Shown piece by piece: positions 17,594-26,396 of a stretch of DNA of 64,000 nt. Both the position numbers and the translations under genes were made by a program. Within the stretch, counting starts at the first letter, position 1, and every line of letters begins with the position of its first letter. Source of the stretch: CAILUG01 sp041178065 (lineage in GTDB: Bacteria > Pseudomonadota > Gammaproteobacteria > Pseudomonadales > Pseudohongiellaceae); NCBI GenBank assembly GCA_041178065.1, contig JBEGWB010000146.1, forward strand, positions 1-64,000, written 5' to 3'. The notes beneath the pieces are model-generated. The model saw nothing but the letters and a program-made list of their open reading frames with translations, made no database searches and was not told the origin of the DNA.

Positions 17594-18556
17594 ATGAATA
17601 GCCTGGACCAACAAGTCGTTGAACAATTGACCAGCTGGCTCGAAGCGGGCAAGCGCTGCTGGTTATGCACGATCATTGAAACCTTCGGCTCATCGCCACG
17701 ACCGGTGGGCTCGCTGCTCGCCTGTAATGAAGAGGGGCTTTACGTGGGGTCCTTGTCGGGCGGCTGCGTGGAAGACAAGCTCCGCGAGAGCATCCAGAAC
17801 GGCGAACTCGCACGCGACAGGCCTGAGCGTATCCGTTACGGCGTTACTGTCGACGACGTCCTGCGGCTCGGTCTTCCCTGCGGTGGCAGCCTCGAAGTCG
17901 TCATTGAACCGATCGGGCCCGCGCAGGCCGCGCTGTATCGCGAACTGGCCGGACTGATCGCCGCGCGCCAGCTGGTGACGCGCACGGTGGATCTTGCTAG
18001 CGGCTCCGCGCGCTTGCAGGCAGCGCCGGTGTTCAAGCGCCTGACCTGCGATGACACGACGCTCGAACATGTCTACGGCCCTTCATTCCGGCTGCTGCTG
18101 GTTGGCGCCGTGCAAGTGGCCTGGTATCTCGCCGACATGGCGCAGGCGCTCGACTACGAAGTATCCGTCTGCGATCCGCGCCCTGAACTCATCGCCAATG
18201 CGCCGCCGACGCGCGCGAAGCTTGTCCAGGCAATGCCTGACGACTGGCTGCGCGGGATGGCGCTTGACCAGAACACGGCGGTCATCGCGCTGTGTCACGA
18301 TCCGCGCATCGACGATATGGCACTCATGGAGGCCCTGCCCGGCAATGCCTTCTACATTGGCGCGATGGGCTCGGAGCGCACCTCGGAGAAGCGCCGTGCG
18401 CGCCTGCTCGAACTCGATGTGACGCACGTCGAACTGACGCGCCTGCACGCCCCGGTCGGCCTCGACCTGGGCAGCAAGACACCCCCGGAGATCGCCATCG
18501 CGATCCTCGCCGAACTCACGCAACTGCGCGCCGCCTTGCGCGATGGAAAAGTATGA
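17594..18556 (+). CDS. XdhC/CoxI family molybdoenzyme maturation protein
   Basis: 320 aa from the ATG at 17594. The N-terminal XdhC domain is visible as CWLCTIIETFGSSPRPVGS followed by GSLSGGCVED. A C-terminal Rossmann domain starts LLLVGAVQVAWYLADMA and ends with AMGSERTSEKRRARL and the PVGLDLGSKTPPEIAIAILAE signature. XdhC-type proteins bind molybdenum cofactor and help sulfurate or insert it into xanthine-dehydrogenase-type enzymes. No molybdoenzyme is encoded here, so the client lies elsewhere. The stop overlaps the MobA-like gene by 4 bp (ATGA), meaning the two are translated together. Confidence 0.9.
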   Translation: MNSLDQQVVEQLTSWLEAGKRCWLCTIIETFGSSPRPVGSLLACNEEGLYVGSLSGGCVEDKLRESIQNGELARDRPERIRYGVTVDDVLRLGLPCGGSLEVVIEPIGPAQAALYRELAGLIAARQLVTRTVDLASGSARLQAAPVFKRLTCDDTTLEHVYGPSFRLLLVGAVQVAWYLADMAQALDYEVSVCDPRPELIANAPPTRAKLVQAMPDDWLRGMALDQNTAVIALCHDPRIDDMALMEALPGNAFYIGAMGSERTSEKRRARLLELDVTHVELTRLHAPVGLDLGSKTPPEIAIAILAELTQLRAALRDGKV

Positions 18557-19137
18557 CTATGGCAAACACCCGTATCGGATGCATCGTGCTGGCCGCTGGT
18601 GCCGGTAGTCGCTTCGGCAGCGACAAACGCGTCGCGCATTACGGCGCAAGTACGCTGCTGGAGTACACGCTCCGCAGCATTCCGCCGGTGTTCGCCAAAC
18701 AGGTACTCGTGCTGCGCCCAGGCGACGAAGTCCTCGCCCGTCGCTTCGCGCCAGAATGGGAAGTCGTGTATGCGGCAGATGCCGCCCGGGGCATGGGCCA
18801 CAGTCTTGCGGCCGCCATTCAGCGGGCCTCGGACTGGACCGGCGCAGTGATTGCATTGGCCGACATGCCGTCGATACAGCCCGCCACCTATGCAGCCGTG
18901 AAGGATGCCACTGCAGCGGCCGATTCACTCGTCGTTCCGCATTATCGTGGCGAGCGTGGCAACCCCGTGGGTATCGGCCGGGCGTACTTTGCCGAACTGG
19001 CCCGGCTCGAGGGCGACCAGGGCGCACGCGCACTGCTGCAACAGCACGCCGCGGCGGTGATCAAGCTCGAAGTGGATGATCCGGGGATACTACGGGATAT
19101 CGATACGCCGGAAGCGCTCGACGCAGCCGACCAGTAG
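18553..19137 (+). CDS. MobA-like nucleotidyltransferase (MocA-type)
   Basis: 194 aa from the ATG at 18553 (another ATG two codons later). The NTP-transferase signature VLAAGAGSRFGSDKR is at the N-terminus, followed by ARGMGHSLAAAI, ALADMPSI and GERGNPVGIG, all typical of the MobA-like/MocA branch that transfers CMP or GMP to molybdopterin. It is coupled to the XdhC-type gene by a 4-bp overlap, the usual arrangement for maturation of xanthine-dehydrogenase/CO-dehydrogenase-type enzymes. CTP as substrate is likelier than GTP given that partner, but that is inference. Confidence 0.87.
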   Translation: MTMANTRIGCIVLAAGAGSRFGSDKRVAHYGASTLLEYTLRSIPPVFAKQVLVLRPGDEVLARRFAPEWEVVYAADAARGMGHSLAAAIQRASDWTGAVIALADMPSIQPATYAAVKDATAAADSLVVPHYRGERGNPVGIGRAYFAELARLEGDQGARALLQQHAAAVIKLEVDDPGILRDIDTPEALDAADQ

Positions 19138-19430
19138 CGCCATACAGCCCGGTCGACAGGAAAGAAAGCTTGGACGCGGCCCGGGGTCGCGACATTCGCA
19201 AGCAGGGCTCCCCTGCCACGGCAGCGCTCGCACAGGCCCCTGCCCTTGACGCCGGAGCCGCTACAGGGCTCGCAGCCCACATCAGTCCGGCAACTGAGAA
19301 TGTCGACCAGCGCCTGTAGCGCCGAGCTTTGTTCACCGAAGGAAGACGCGGTGCCCAATGTGGCAGCGGAGTTCAGCGCTTTCACCCATGGGTGCGGGAA
19401 GGCAACGAAGGGAATGCCCGCATGAAGCAC
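18942..19430 (-). CDS. Possible small zinc-knuckle protein (low confidence)
   Basis: 162-codon open frame, in part antisense to the MobA-like gene. Its upstream half, outside that gene, carries two CxxCxGxG knuckles spaced like half a DnaJ zinc finger: CEPCSGSG and CERCRGRG, preceded by LVDILSCRTDVGC. Residues after about 97 are just the antisense of the upstream gene and look random, so the real protein, if any, has either degenerated or lost its natural end. No ribosome binding site is evident at the ATG. It could be chance, a decayed gene, or a real short protein. Confidence 0.25.
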   Translation of the reverse strand: MLHAGIPFVAFPHPWVKALNSAATLGTASSFGEQSSALQALVDILSCRTDVGCEPCSGSGVKGRGLCERCRGRGALLANVATPGRVQAFFPVDRAVWRYWSAASSASGVSISRSIPGSSTSSLITAAACCCSSARAPWSPSSRASSAKYARPIPTGLPRSPR

Positions 19431-19592
19431 CCGGAAACGAAAAAGCCCGGAGGGAACCGGGCTTTTCCGTGATCAACAACAATCAAACAATCGCAATCAA
19501 TCATCTCTCAGGGGGTGGAGAGCCGGGGCAGACTCTCCACGCTTATTTGGAGTACGGCCGGCGCCAAAAGTTCCGGGGGGTTTACGTCATTC
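19138..19592. other. Intergenic region with hairpins
   Basis: 455 bases between the MobA-like and ferredoxin genes. Apart from the doubtful minus-strand zinc-knuckle frame it contains a bidirectional terminator (19441-19466) and a second 8-bp-stem hairpin, GTGGAGAG / CTCTCCAC, at 19515-19540 without a T tract. The latter lies 3' of the ferredoxin gene and could stabilise or end its mRNA. Confidence 0.55.
19441..19466. terminator. Bidirectional intrinsic terminator
   Basis: AAAAGCCCGG, six-base loop, then CCGGGCTTTT: a GC-rich stem bounded by A4 and T4, so it can act on transcripts from either side. It separates the plus-strand XdhC/MobA unit from the minus-strand ferredoxin gene. Confidence 0.8.
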
Positions 19593-19913
19593 TCAAAATT
19601 GTGATTCCGGCATGTGGATGACTATGCCATCGAGGGCGGGAGTCACGGAGATCTGGCAGCTCAGGCGACTGTTGGGGCGCGGCTCCAGCACACATTCGAG
19701 CATGTCCCTTTCCATGCCGTCTGCCTTCGGCAGCTTCGGCAACCAGGCTTCGTCAACATAGCAGTGGCAGGTGGCACAGCTGCACGACCCGCCGCACTCG
19801 CCGACGATGCCGTCGATCATATTGTCCACCGCACCTTGCATCACGGATGTGCCAACTGGCACGTCCACCTCGTACGTGGAACCATCGTGACTGACATATT
19901 TGACCAATGGCAT
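19593..19913 (-). CDS. Adrenodoxin-type 2Fe-2S ferredoxin
   Basis: 106 aa. Cluster ligands C40, C46, C49 and C86 in the vertebrate-type spacing C-x5-C-x2-C-x36-C (GECGGSCSCATCHC ... LSCQIS). The C-terminal half has the MERDMLECV helix and the RLSCQISVTPALDGI pattern of the Fdx/P450-redoxin branch. Such ferredoxins donate electrons to cytochromes P450 or act in Fe-S assembly; no P450 and no isc gene is nearby, so the partner is unknown. It is monocistronic, reading away from adhC. Confidence 0.92.
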   Translation of the reverse strand: MPLVKYVSHDGSTYEVDVPVGTSVMQGAVDNMIDGIVGECGGSCSCATCHCYVDEAWLPKLPKADGMERDMLECVLEPRPNSRLSCQISVTPALDGIVIHMPESQF

Positions 19914-20043
19914 GACTTACCTCGATAGCAAAATTCAAGGCCGGCATTATAGCCAGGGTCCGCCGCCACATGCTGTATCGCCGCACGCCGGCCGGGCCTG
20001 TGCCGTGTGAATGACGGCCGCAATAGTTGATCATGGAGGAAAA

Positions 20044-20189
20044 ATGCAGATGGCTGCGGGCACAGGAATTAAGCCCACCGCAGGCTACCCATCCCAGGGG
20101 CAACCCGCTATATTTGCCCGGCTTTCGCGGAGCTATCGCCCCCAATTCAAAGCCACAATACAACGCCACAAATACAGGAAACGCCTCCC

Positions 20190-20193
<4 letters not shown>
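20044..20193 (+). CDS. Possible 49-codon leader ORF coupled to adhC
   Basis: Starts at ATG 20044 just after GGAGG (20035-20039), a stronger ribosome binding site than the one in front of adhC; a second ATG at 20050 has even better spacing. It stays open for 49 codons, and its TGA overlaps the adhC ATG by 4 bp (ATGA). The product is basic at its C-terminus (RHKYRKRLP) and matches no family I know. Strong initiation plus stop/start overlap suggests translational coupling, perhaps a regulatory leader. It could also be fortuitous. Confidence 0.4.
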
Positions 20194-21293
<1,100 letters not shown>

Positions 21294-21318
21294 GCTGCAA
21301 GGCCAGCAAGCAACAAAC

Positions 21319-21349
21319 GCGAGGGGGTCAGTGACCCCCTCGCCGCTTT
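21319..21349 (+). terminator. Strong hairpin between adhC and fghA
   Basis: Twelve complementary bases on each side (21319-21330 and 21332-21343) around a single central base, followed by CGCTTTT. Short T tract, so it may be a partial terminator or an mRNA-stabilising element separating adhC from fghA. Built on the GGGGTCA core also seen in the right-end repeats. Confidence 0.55.
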
Positions 21350-21445
21350 TAATGAACGGAGACCCGTTCGATCCGGAATCGACCGGCGCAGTGCGGGCTC
21401 CTTTGCCTCAAACGCCGCAGGCGCCATTCTCCCCAGGAGCACCAC

Positions 21446-22297
21446 ATGAGTCTCGAACAAGTCAGCGCCGCGAAAATGTTCGGCGGCAAGCAGCTCAAAT
21501 TCAAACACGCATCCAGCGTACTCAACTGCAACATGATCTTTTCCGTGTACCTGCCGCCCGGCGCGAGCGCGATGAACAAGGTGCCGGTGATCTACTGGCT
21601 TTCGGGCCTGACCTGTACCGATGACAACTTCGTGCAGAAAGCCGGCGCACAGCAGTATGCCGCGGAAGAAGGCGTTGCGATCGTATGCCCCGACACCAGT
21701 CCTCGCGGCGACGACGTGCCCGGCGATCCGAACAAGTCGTGGGATTTCGGTCATGGCGCGGGCTTCTACGTCAACGCGACGCAGGAACCCTATTCGAAGC
21801 ATTACCACATGTACGACTACGTGACGAAAGAGTTGCCGGCGCTGCTGAAAGCCAGTGACCTGCCGCTCGACGTCGACAACTGCTCGATCATGGGCCACTC
21901 GATGGGCGGCCATGGCGCACTGACGATTGCGTTGAAGAATCCGGGCAAGTATCGGGCCGTGTCGGCGTTCTCGCCGATCTGCTCGCCGATCCATTGCCCC
22001 TGGGGCGAAAAGGCACTCGGCAACTATGTCGGCCAGGACAAGGCTGCATGGGTACAGTACGACGCCAGCGCGCTGATCCCGATGGCCAAGGAACGGCTGC
22101 ACATCCTCGTCGACCAGGGCCAGGACGACAGCTTCCTCGTCAACCAGCTGAAGCCGGAACTGTTGCAAGCAGCCTGCCTCGCGGCGAAACATCCACTGAC
22201 GCTGCGCCTCCATGCGGGTTACGATCACAGCTACTTCTTCATTGCGAGCTTCATCGCTGACCACATCGCACATCACGCGGACGCGCTGTACGACTGA
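21446..22297 (+). CDS. fghA: S-formylglutathione hydrolase
   Basis: 283 aa, esterase-D fold. The nucleophile elbow GHSMGGHG places the catalytic serine at 152; the oxyanion region WLSGLTCTDDNF and the catalytic His in GYDHSYFFI near the C-terminus are present. It hydrolyses S-formylglutathione to formate and glutathione, the second step of the pathway begun by AdhC. AGGAGC just ahead of the ATG serves as ribosome binding site. Confidence 0.95.
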   Translation: MSLEQVSAAKMFGGKQLKFKHASSVLNCNMIFSVYLPPGASAMNKVPVIYWLSGLTCTDDNFVQKAGAQQYAAEEGVAIVCPDTSPRGDDVPGDPNKSWDFGHGAGFYVNATQEPYSKHYHMYDYVTKELPALLKASDLPLDVDNCSIMGHSMGGHGALTIALKNPGKYRAVSAFSPICSPIHCPWGEKALGNYVGQDKAAWVQYDASALIPMAKERLHILVDQGQDDSFLVNQLKPELLQAACLAAKHPLTLRLHAGYDHSYFFIASFIADHIAHHADALYD

Positions 22298-22311
22298 GCG
22301 CGGGTCAGCGC

Positions 22312-22335
22312 GGGACAGGCCATCAGGCCTGTCCC
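22312..22335. repeat. Perfect palindromic hairpin GGGACAGGCC family
   Basis: GGGACAGGCC, loop ATCA, GGCCTGTCCC: 10-bp stem between fghA and the amidase gene, with no T tract. The same core word occurs in the inverted repeat at 17361-17453 and near 41175. Confidence 0.7.
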
Positions 22336-22359
22336 CCTTGAACCAACGAGAACGGCGAC

Positions 22360-23142
22360 ATGAACGACCTCAGGGTTTCACTGCTCCAGACCGATCTAGA
22401 GTGGCAGGCCGCGGAACACAACCGCAGCTTGCTCGAAGCCCTGATTCGCCCGCTCGCGGACAACACCGACCTCATCATCCTCCCTGAAATGTTCACCAGC
22501 GCCTTTGCGATGGGCAGCGGCGCAATAGCCGAGGAACACCCGGGGCCGACGCTTGCGTGGATGCAACAGATGGCGCGCGCAACCGGCGCCGCGGTGACCG
22601 GCAGCATTGCAGCGCTCGAACAGGGCGAACGCTACAACCGGCTACTGTTCGTCAAACCCGACGGCAGCGCCGTGTCCTACGACAAGCGCCACCTGTTCCG
22701 CATGCTCGGCGAACACCAGCGCTACGCCTCGGGCAGCAGCAAAGTCATCGTCGAATGGCAGGGCTGGCGCATACTGCCACTGGTTTGCTACGACCTCAGA
22801 TTTCCTGTCTGGAGCCGCTATACGCAGGCCGACCCTTACGACCTCGCCATCTACGTCGCCAACTGGCCGGCGCCGCGCAACCATCACTGGCGTACGCTGC
22901 TACAGGCACGTGCGATCGAGAACCTGTGCTACGTCGCCGGCGTCAACCGCATTGGGCGCGATGGCAACAATCTCGACTACGTCGGCCATAGCGCAGTCGT
23001 CGATCCGCAGGGTGTCGAAACCTTGCAGGCGGGCGCGGCAGCCGGCGTCTACCACACGACCCTGTCACACGCGGCGCTGCAGGCATGGCGCCACAAATTT
23101 CCCGCATGGATGGACGCCGATGCGTTCACTCTTCACGAGTAA
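22360..23142 (+). CDS. Omega-amidase, nitrilase superfamily (YafV-like)
   Basis: 260 aa with the full nitrilase triad: E43 (LPEMFTSAF), K109 (YDKRHLFRM) and C143 (PLVCYDLRFPVW). The FTSAF and KRHLFRMLGEH surroundings are those of omega-amidase, which hydrolyses alpha-ketoglutaramate or alpha-ketosuccinamate, by-products of glutamine or asparagine transaminases, to the dicarboxylic keto acids plus ammonia; it is a metabolite-repair enzyme. The next gene begins 9 bp downstream. Confidence 0.9.
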   Translation: MNDLRVSLLQTDLEWQAAEHNRSLLEALIRPLADNTDLIILPEMFTSAFAMGSGAIAEEHPGPTLAWMQQMARATGAAVTGSIAALEQGERYNRLLFVKPDGSAVSYDKRHLFRMLGEHQRYASGSSKVIVEWQGWRILPLVCYDLRFPVWSRYTQADPYDLAIYVANWPAPRNHHWRTLLQARAIENLCYVAGVNRIGRDGNNLDYVGHSAVVDPQGVETLQAGAAAGVYHTTLSHAALQAWRHKFPAWMDADAFTLHE

Positions 23143-23151
23143 GCGCTACGA

Positions 23152-24042
23152 ATGTCACTACCCCGCGTATACCTGATCGACGCCAGCATCTACATCTTCC
23201 GTGCCTGGCACACCTTCGAAACAACGATCATCGACAGCACAGGCAAGCCAGCGAACGCCGTGTTCGGCTTTGGTGATTTTCTGTACCAGCTGATCCAGCA
23301 GAAGAAGCCGAGTCACATTGCCTGCGCCTTCGATGCGGCGCAGACCCTGTCCTACCGCCGTGAGCTGTATCCCTCATATAAAGCCAATCGCGACCCCGCG
23401 CCGGAGGAATTGAAGCACCAGTTCACACTCTGCCGCGCACTCTGCCGCGCTGTTGGCATTCCAGAATTCGACAGCGATCGCTTCGAGGCCGACGACATCA
23501 TCGGCTCGCTGGCGCATCACTATCGGCGCCAGGGTTTTGCGATCACCGTCGTCAGCGCCGACAAGGATCTGACTCAGCTGGTCATCGGCGAACAAGACCA
23601 GTGGTGGGATTTCGCGCGCGGCAGGCTGCTGGACCAGCATGGCGTCCGCAAGCAGTTCGGTGTGCGCCCCCAGCAGATTGCCGACATGCTCGCGCTATCG
23701 GGCGACAAGATCGATAACATCCCCGGCATTCCAGGCGTGGGGTATGCCACGGCGGCGAAGATCCTGCAGAAGTTCGAGTCCATCGAACACATCCTGCAGG
23801 ACATCGGCGCGATCGCCGACATGAAGTTCCGGGGTGCGAGTCGCGTGCACGCCCTGGTCCTCAAGCACGGACATATATTGCCGCTGAACAAGCGCCTGAC
23901 GACCGTTGTCACGGACATGGACTTCACGGAAGCAAGCGACCTGAACTGGCGCGGTGTCGACGTAAAAGCCCTCAATTCACTCAATGAAACCCTGATCTGG
24001 AGCCGGGCATTGCACCAACGCTGGATCAATCTGGCACAATGA
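23152..24042 (+). CDS. 5'-3' exonuclease / flap endonuclease (Pol I N-domain-like)
   Basis: 296 aa. Matches the stand-alone 5' nuclease family (ExoIX/Xni-like): VYLIDASIYIFRAWH, ACAFDAAQTLSYRREL, DRFEADDIIGSLA and VSADKDLTQLV carry the metal-binding acidic residues, and SGDKIDNIPGIPGVGYATAAKIL is the helix-hairpin-helix DNA-binding motif. Compared with short E. coli Xni it retains the acidic residues of the first metal site. It removes 5' flaps or RNA primers. Its stop overlaps the next start by 4 bp. Confidence 0.9.
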   Translation: MSLPRVYLIDASIYIFRAWHTFETTIIDSTGKPANAVFGFGDFLYQLIQQKKPSHIACAFDAAQTLSYRRELYPSYKANRDPAPEELKHQFTLCRALCRAVGIPEFDSDRFEADDIIGSLAHHYRRQGFAITVVSADKDLTQLVIGEQDQWWDFARGRLLDQHGVRKQFGVRPQQIADMLALSGDKIDNIPGIPGVGYATAAKILQKFESIEHILQDIGAIADMKFRGASRVHALVLKHGHILPLNKRLTTVVTDMDFTEASDLNWRGVDVKALNSLNETLIWSRALHQRWINLAQ

Positions 24043-25148
24043 GCGCCAGGCAACTCCCATCAGGCACTTTTTCAATGCGCGTCCTACCGGTCAGCTTTGC
24101 AGTGGCCCGCCCTCCGTTCGGGCTGGCAATGCTGTTATGCATGTTGGCCGCGCTGCAGCCGACGGCGGGCTACGCGGCCGATGGGGAAGGCACAGTGGAC
24201 GACGATGGCTTCTTCGACCTTGGCTGGCTCGACCGGACGCAGGCCAACGCGTCGGCGCGCGCCAACTCGCTCGCTGGCCGCGTGGATCGTTTCTTCGGCG
24301 TCGAACGCAGTGACCTCGAAGCTGCTTATTCGTCGTTGCGCTTCGGCACCGAAATGCGCTGGACCGAAGGCGACGGCTTCGAACCCCGTGTGCGTCTGCG
24401 CGGCCGCCTCTACCTGCCGCGCGTAAACGAGCGCATCAGCTTGATCTTCTCCGAGGACAAGGGTGAAGGTGCGAGCTATTACTCGCAAAACGAATTATTG
24501 AATGAGCCGCAGAGCACGCGTGTCAACCTCGAGGTGAACCTCAGCGAAACCGACAAGCATCGCTTCGACTACCGTATTGGTTTGCGCTCCAACCTGAAAC
24601 TGCGCACCAGCGTCCGCTACCGCTTCGAAGACGCGCTGTCCGAAAACATGTTGCATCGCCTTTCCGAGACGGTGTACTTCATCGACGACCAGGGCTTCGG
24701 CTCATTCACGCAATACCAGATCGACCGCGAGCTGAACGACGTCAGCCTCATACGCTGGTCCAATGAAGTGCGCGCGGAAGAGGATCTCCATGGCCTCGAG
24801 TGGAGTACGTCGCTGAACCATGTCTCCAGTTACGACAGCAACTTCGCAATGATCTATTTCGCCAGCGCCAGCGGGCTCAGCGACAACAACTTCGTCAGCC
24901 GTTACCAGGTCGGCGCGCGCCTGCGTCGTAGCATCGCGCGGCCCTGGCTCTTTCTCGAAGTCTCGCCGGCCTATCGCTGGGACAAACTCGACGCGCTGCA
25001 GCGGCGCGAGGGTCAATTCTTTGCGTCGATCCGTCTTGAAATGGCCATCGGCCGAGTGGACTCGGCGGCACGAAACCTGCGGCCCAACATAGGGCCCGAC
25101 ATCGGGCCCGACGCTGACGACCTGCCTGCAAACAGCGAGAATCGGTAA
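24039..25148 (+). CDS. Hypothetical secreted protein, putative outer-membrane beta-barrel
   Basis: 369 aa from the ATG overlapping the exonuclease stop (an in-frame ATG at 24075 is an alternative). A hydrophobic signal region ends near GYAADGEG. The mature part is rich in alternating aromatic/polar strands (RVRLRGRLYLPR, HRFDYRIGLRSNLKLR, SVRYRFED, ARLRRSIARPWLFLEVSPAYRW), as in outer-membrane barrels, and holds no known enzyme motif. The C-terminus is a short hydrophilic tail with a repeated IGPD word. I do not recognise a named family. Encoded in a tight run with the exonuclease and an MFS exporter. Confidence 0.6.
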   Translation: MSARQLPSGTFSMRVLPVSFAVARPPFGLAMLLCMLAALQPTAGYAADGEGTVDDDGFFDLGWLDRTQANASARANSLAGRVDRFFGVERSDLEAAYSSLRFGTEMRWTEGDGFEPRVRLRGRLYLPRVNERISLIFSEDKGEGASYYSQNELLNEPQSTRVNLEVNLSETDKHRFDYRIGLRSNLKLRTSVRYRFEDALSENMLHRLSETVYFIDDQGFGSFTQYQIDRELNDVSLIRWSNEVRAEEDLHGLEWSTSLNHVSSYDSNFAMIYFASASGLSDNNFVSRYQVGARLRRSIARPWLFLEVSPAYRWDKLDALQRREGQFFASIRLEMAIGRVDSAARNLRPNIGPDIGPDADDLPANSENR

Positions 25149-25151
25149 GCC

Positions 25152-26357
25152 GTGCAATCCCAAAGCTCCTCACCCGGCCTGCGGGACAAGCTGCCGCTAC
25201 CCTTGATGGCGGCGATCGCCGCGCTGCCGCCGCTGGCCGTCGACATGTACTTGCCCGCGTTCCCGCAGATTGCAGACAACCTCGGTACCGACATCAACAC
25301 GATCCAGAATTCGCTGAGCATATTCCTGCTCGGCTTCGGGCTCGGCATGCTGTTCTTCGGGCCCTTTTCCGATCGTTACGGACGCCGTCCGATGGCGCTG
25401 TTCGGTCTCATCGGGTTTGCGCTGTCCAGCCTGTTCCTGACGCTGAGCGACAACGCGACGATGTTCCTGTTGTTTCGCTTCCTGCAGGGTTTCCTCGGCA
25501 GTGCCGCAACCGTCAATGTGCCGGCGATGATCCGCGACTGCTATGGCAAGGACACGGCGAAGGGCATGTCTTCGGTGATGATGATCATGTTGATTGCGCC
25601 GCTGGTGGCGCCGCTGATGGGTTCGTTCGCGCTGACGCTCGCGTCGTGGCAGGGAATCTTCGCACTGCTGACGCTGTACACCGTCGTGCTGTTCCTACTG
25701 AGCTGGTGGCGCCTGCCCGAAACCCGCGCGGAACTCGCCCCCGGGGAACGGCGCACGATGTTCGGTAATTACCGCATCATTCTCGGCCACCGCCGTATCT
25801 GGCTGGACCTGTGCACCTACATACTGCTGGCGCTGGCTTTCTTCACCTACCTCACCGCCGCATCCTTTCTGTACATCAACTGGTACGGTGCCAGCGCAAC
25901 GCTGTTCGGGGTCCTGTTCGCCGCGACCGCGATATCGCTGATTATCGCCAACTTCGTCAACGTGCGCATCGTGACGCGTGTGGGCGCGCGCCGGATGATG
26001 CACATGGGACTGTTGCTCGGAACGCTATTCACGCTGGGATTGCTGGCGATCGCCGTAACTGACCTGGGCCTGTACTGGATGGTCGCCGCGTTTTTCTGCG
26101 TCACCGGCAGTCTGGGGCTCGCGTGGGTCAACGCGGATGCGCTGGTCGTCATCGAATTTCCGAAACAGGCCAGCTCTGCATCGGCGGTAATTGGCACCTT
26201 GCGCTTTGGTGTGGGCGGACTCGCCGGCCCCTTGCTCGCGTGGACTTACGACGGCACGCCCTTGCCGGTAGCGCTATTGATGCTGGGCTGTATCGGCGGC
26301 GCCGCATTGTTGCAGTTCCTGCGGGTGCTGACGCATCACGAGGTCAACGCGGCATAG
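25152..26357 (+). CDS. Bcr/CflA family multidrug efflux MFS transporter
   Basis: 401 aa starting with GTG at 25152, 3 bp after the previous stop. Twelve predicted membrane helices. Helix 1 carries the Bcr/CflA hallmark DMYLPAFP; the loop after helix 2 has the MFS motif GPFSDRYGRRP; FRFLQGFLGSA and RDCYG follow in helices 4-5. It should export drugs or metabolites by proton antiport across the inner membrane. Substrate unknown. Confidence 0.9.
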   Translation: MQSQSSSPGLRDKLPLPLMAAIAALPPLAVDMYLPAFPQIADNLGTDINTIQNSLSIFLLGFGLGMLFFGPFSDRYGRRPMALFGLIGFALSSLFLTLSDNATMFLLFRFLQGFLGSAATVNVPAMIRDCYGKDTAKGMSSVMMIMLIAPLVAPLMGSFALTLASWQGIFALLTLYTVVLFLLSWWRLPETRAELAPGERRTMFGNYRIILGHRRIWLDLCTYILLALAFFTYLTAASFLYINWYGASATLFGVLFAATAISLIIANFVNVRIVTRVGARRMMHMGLLLGTLFTLGLLAIAVTDLGLYWMVAAFFCVTGSLGLAWVNADALVVIEFPKQASSASAVIGTLRFGVGGLAGPLLAWTYDGTPLPVALLMLGCIGGAALLQFLRVLTHHEVNAA

Positions 26358-26396
26358 CCGCCCTCCGCACGCCATGTGCCTGGATAACCGGACGAT

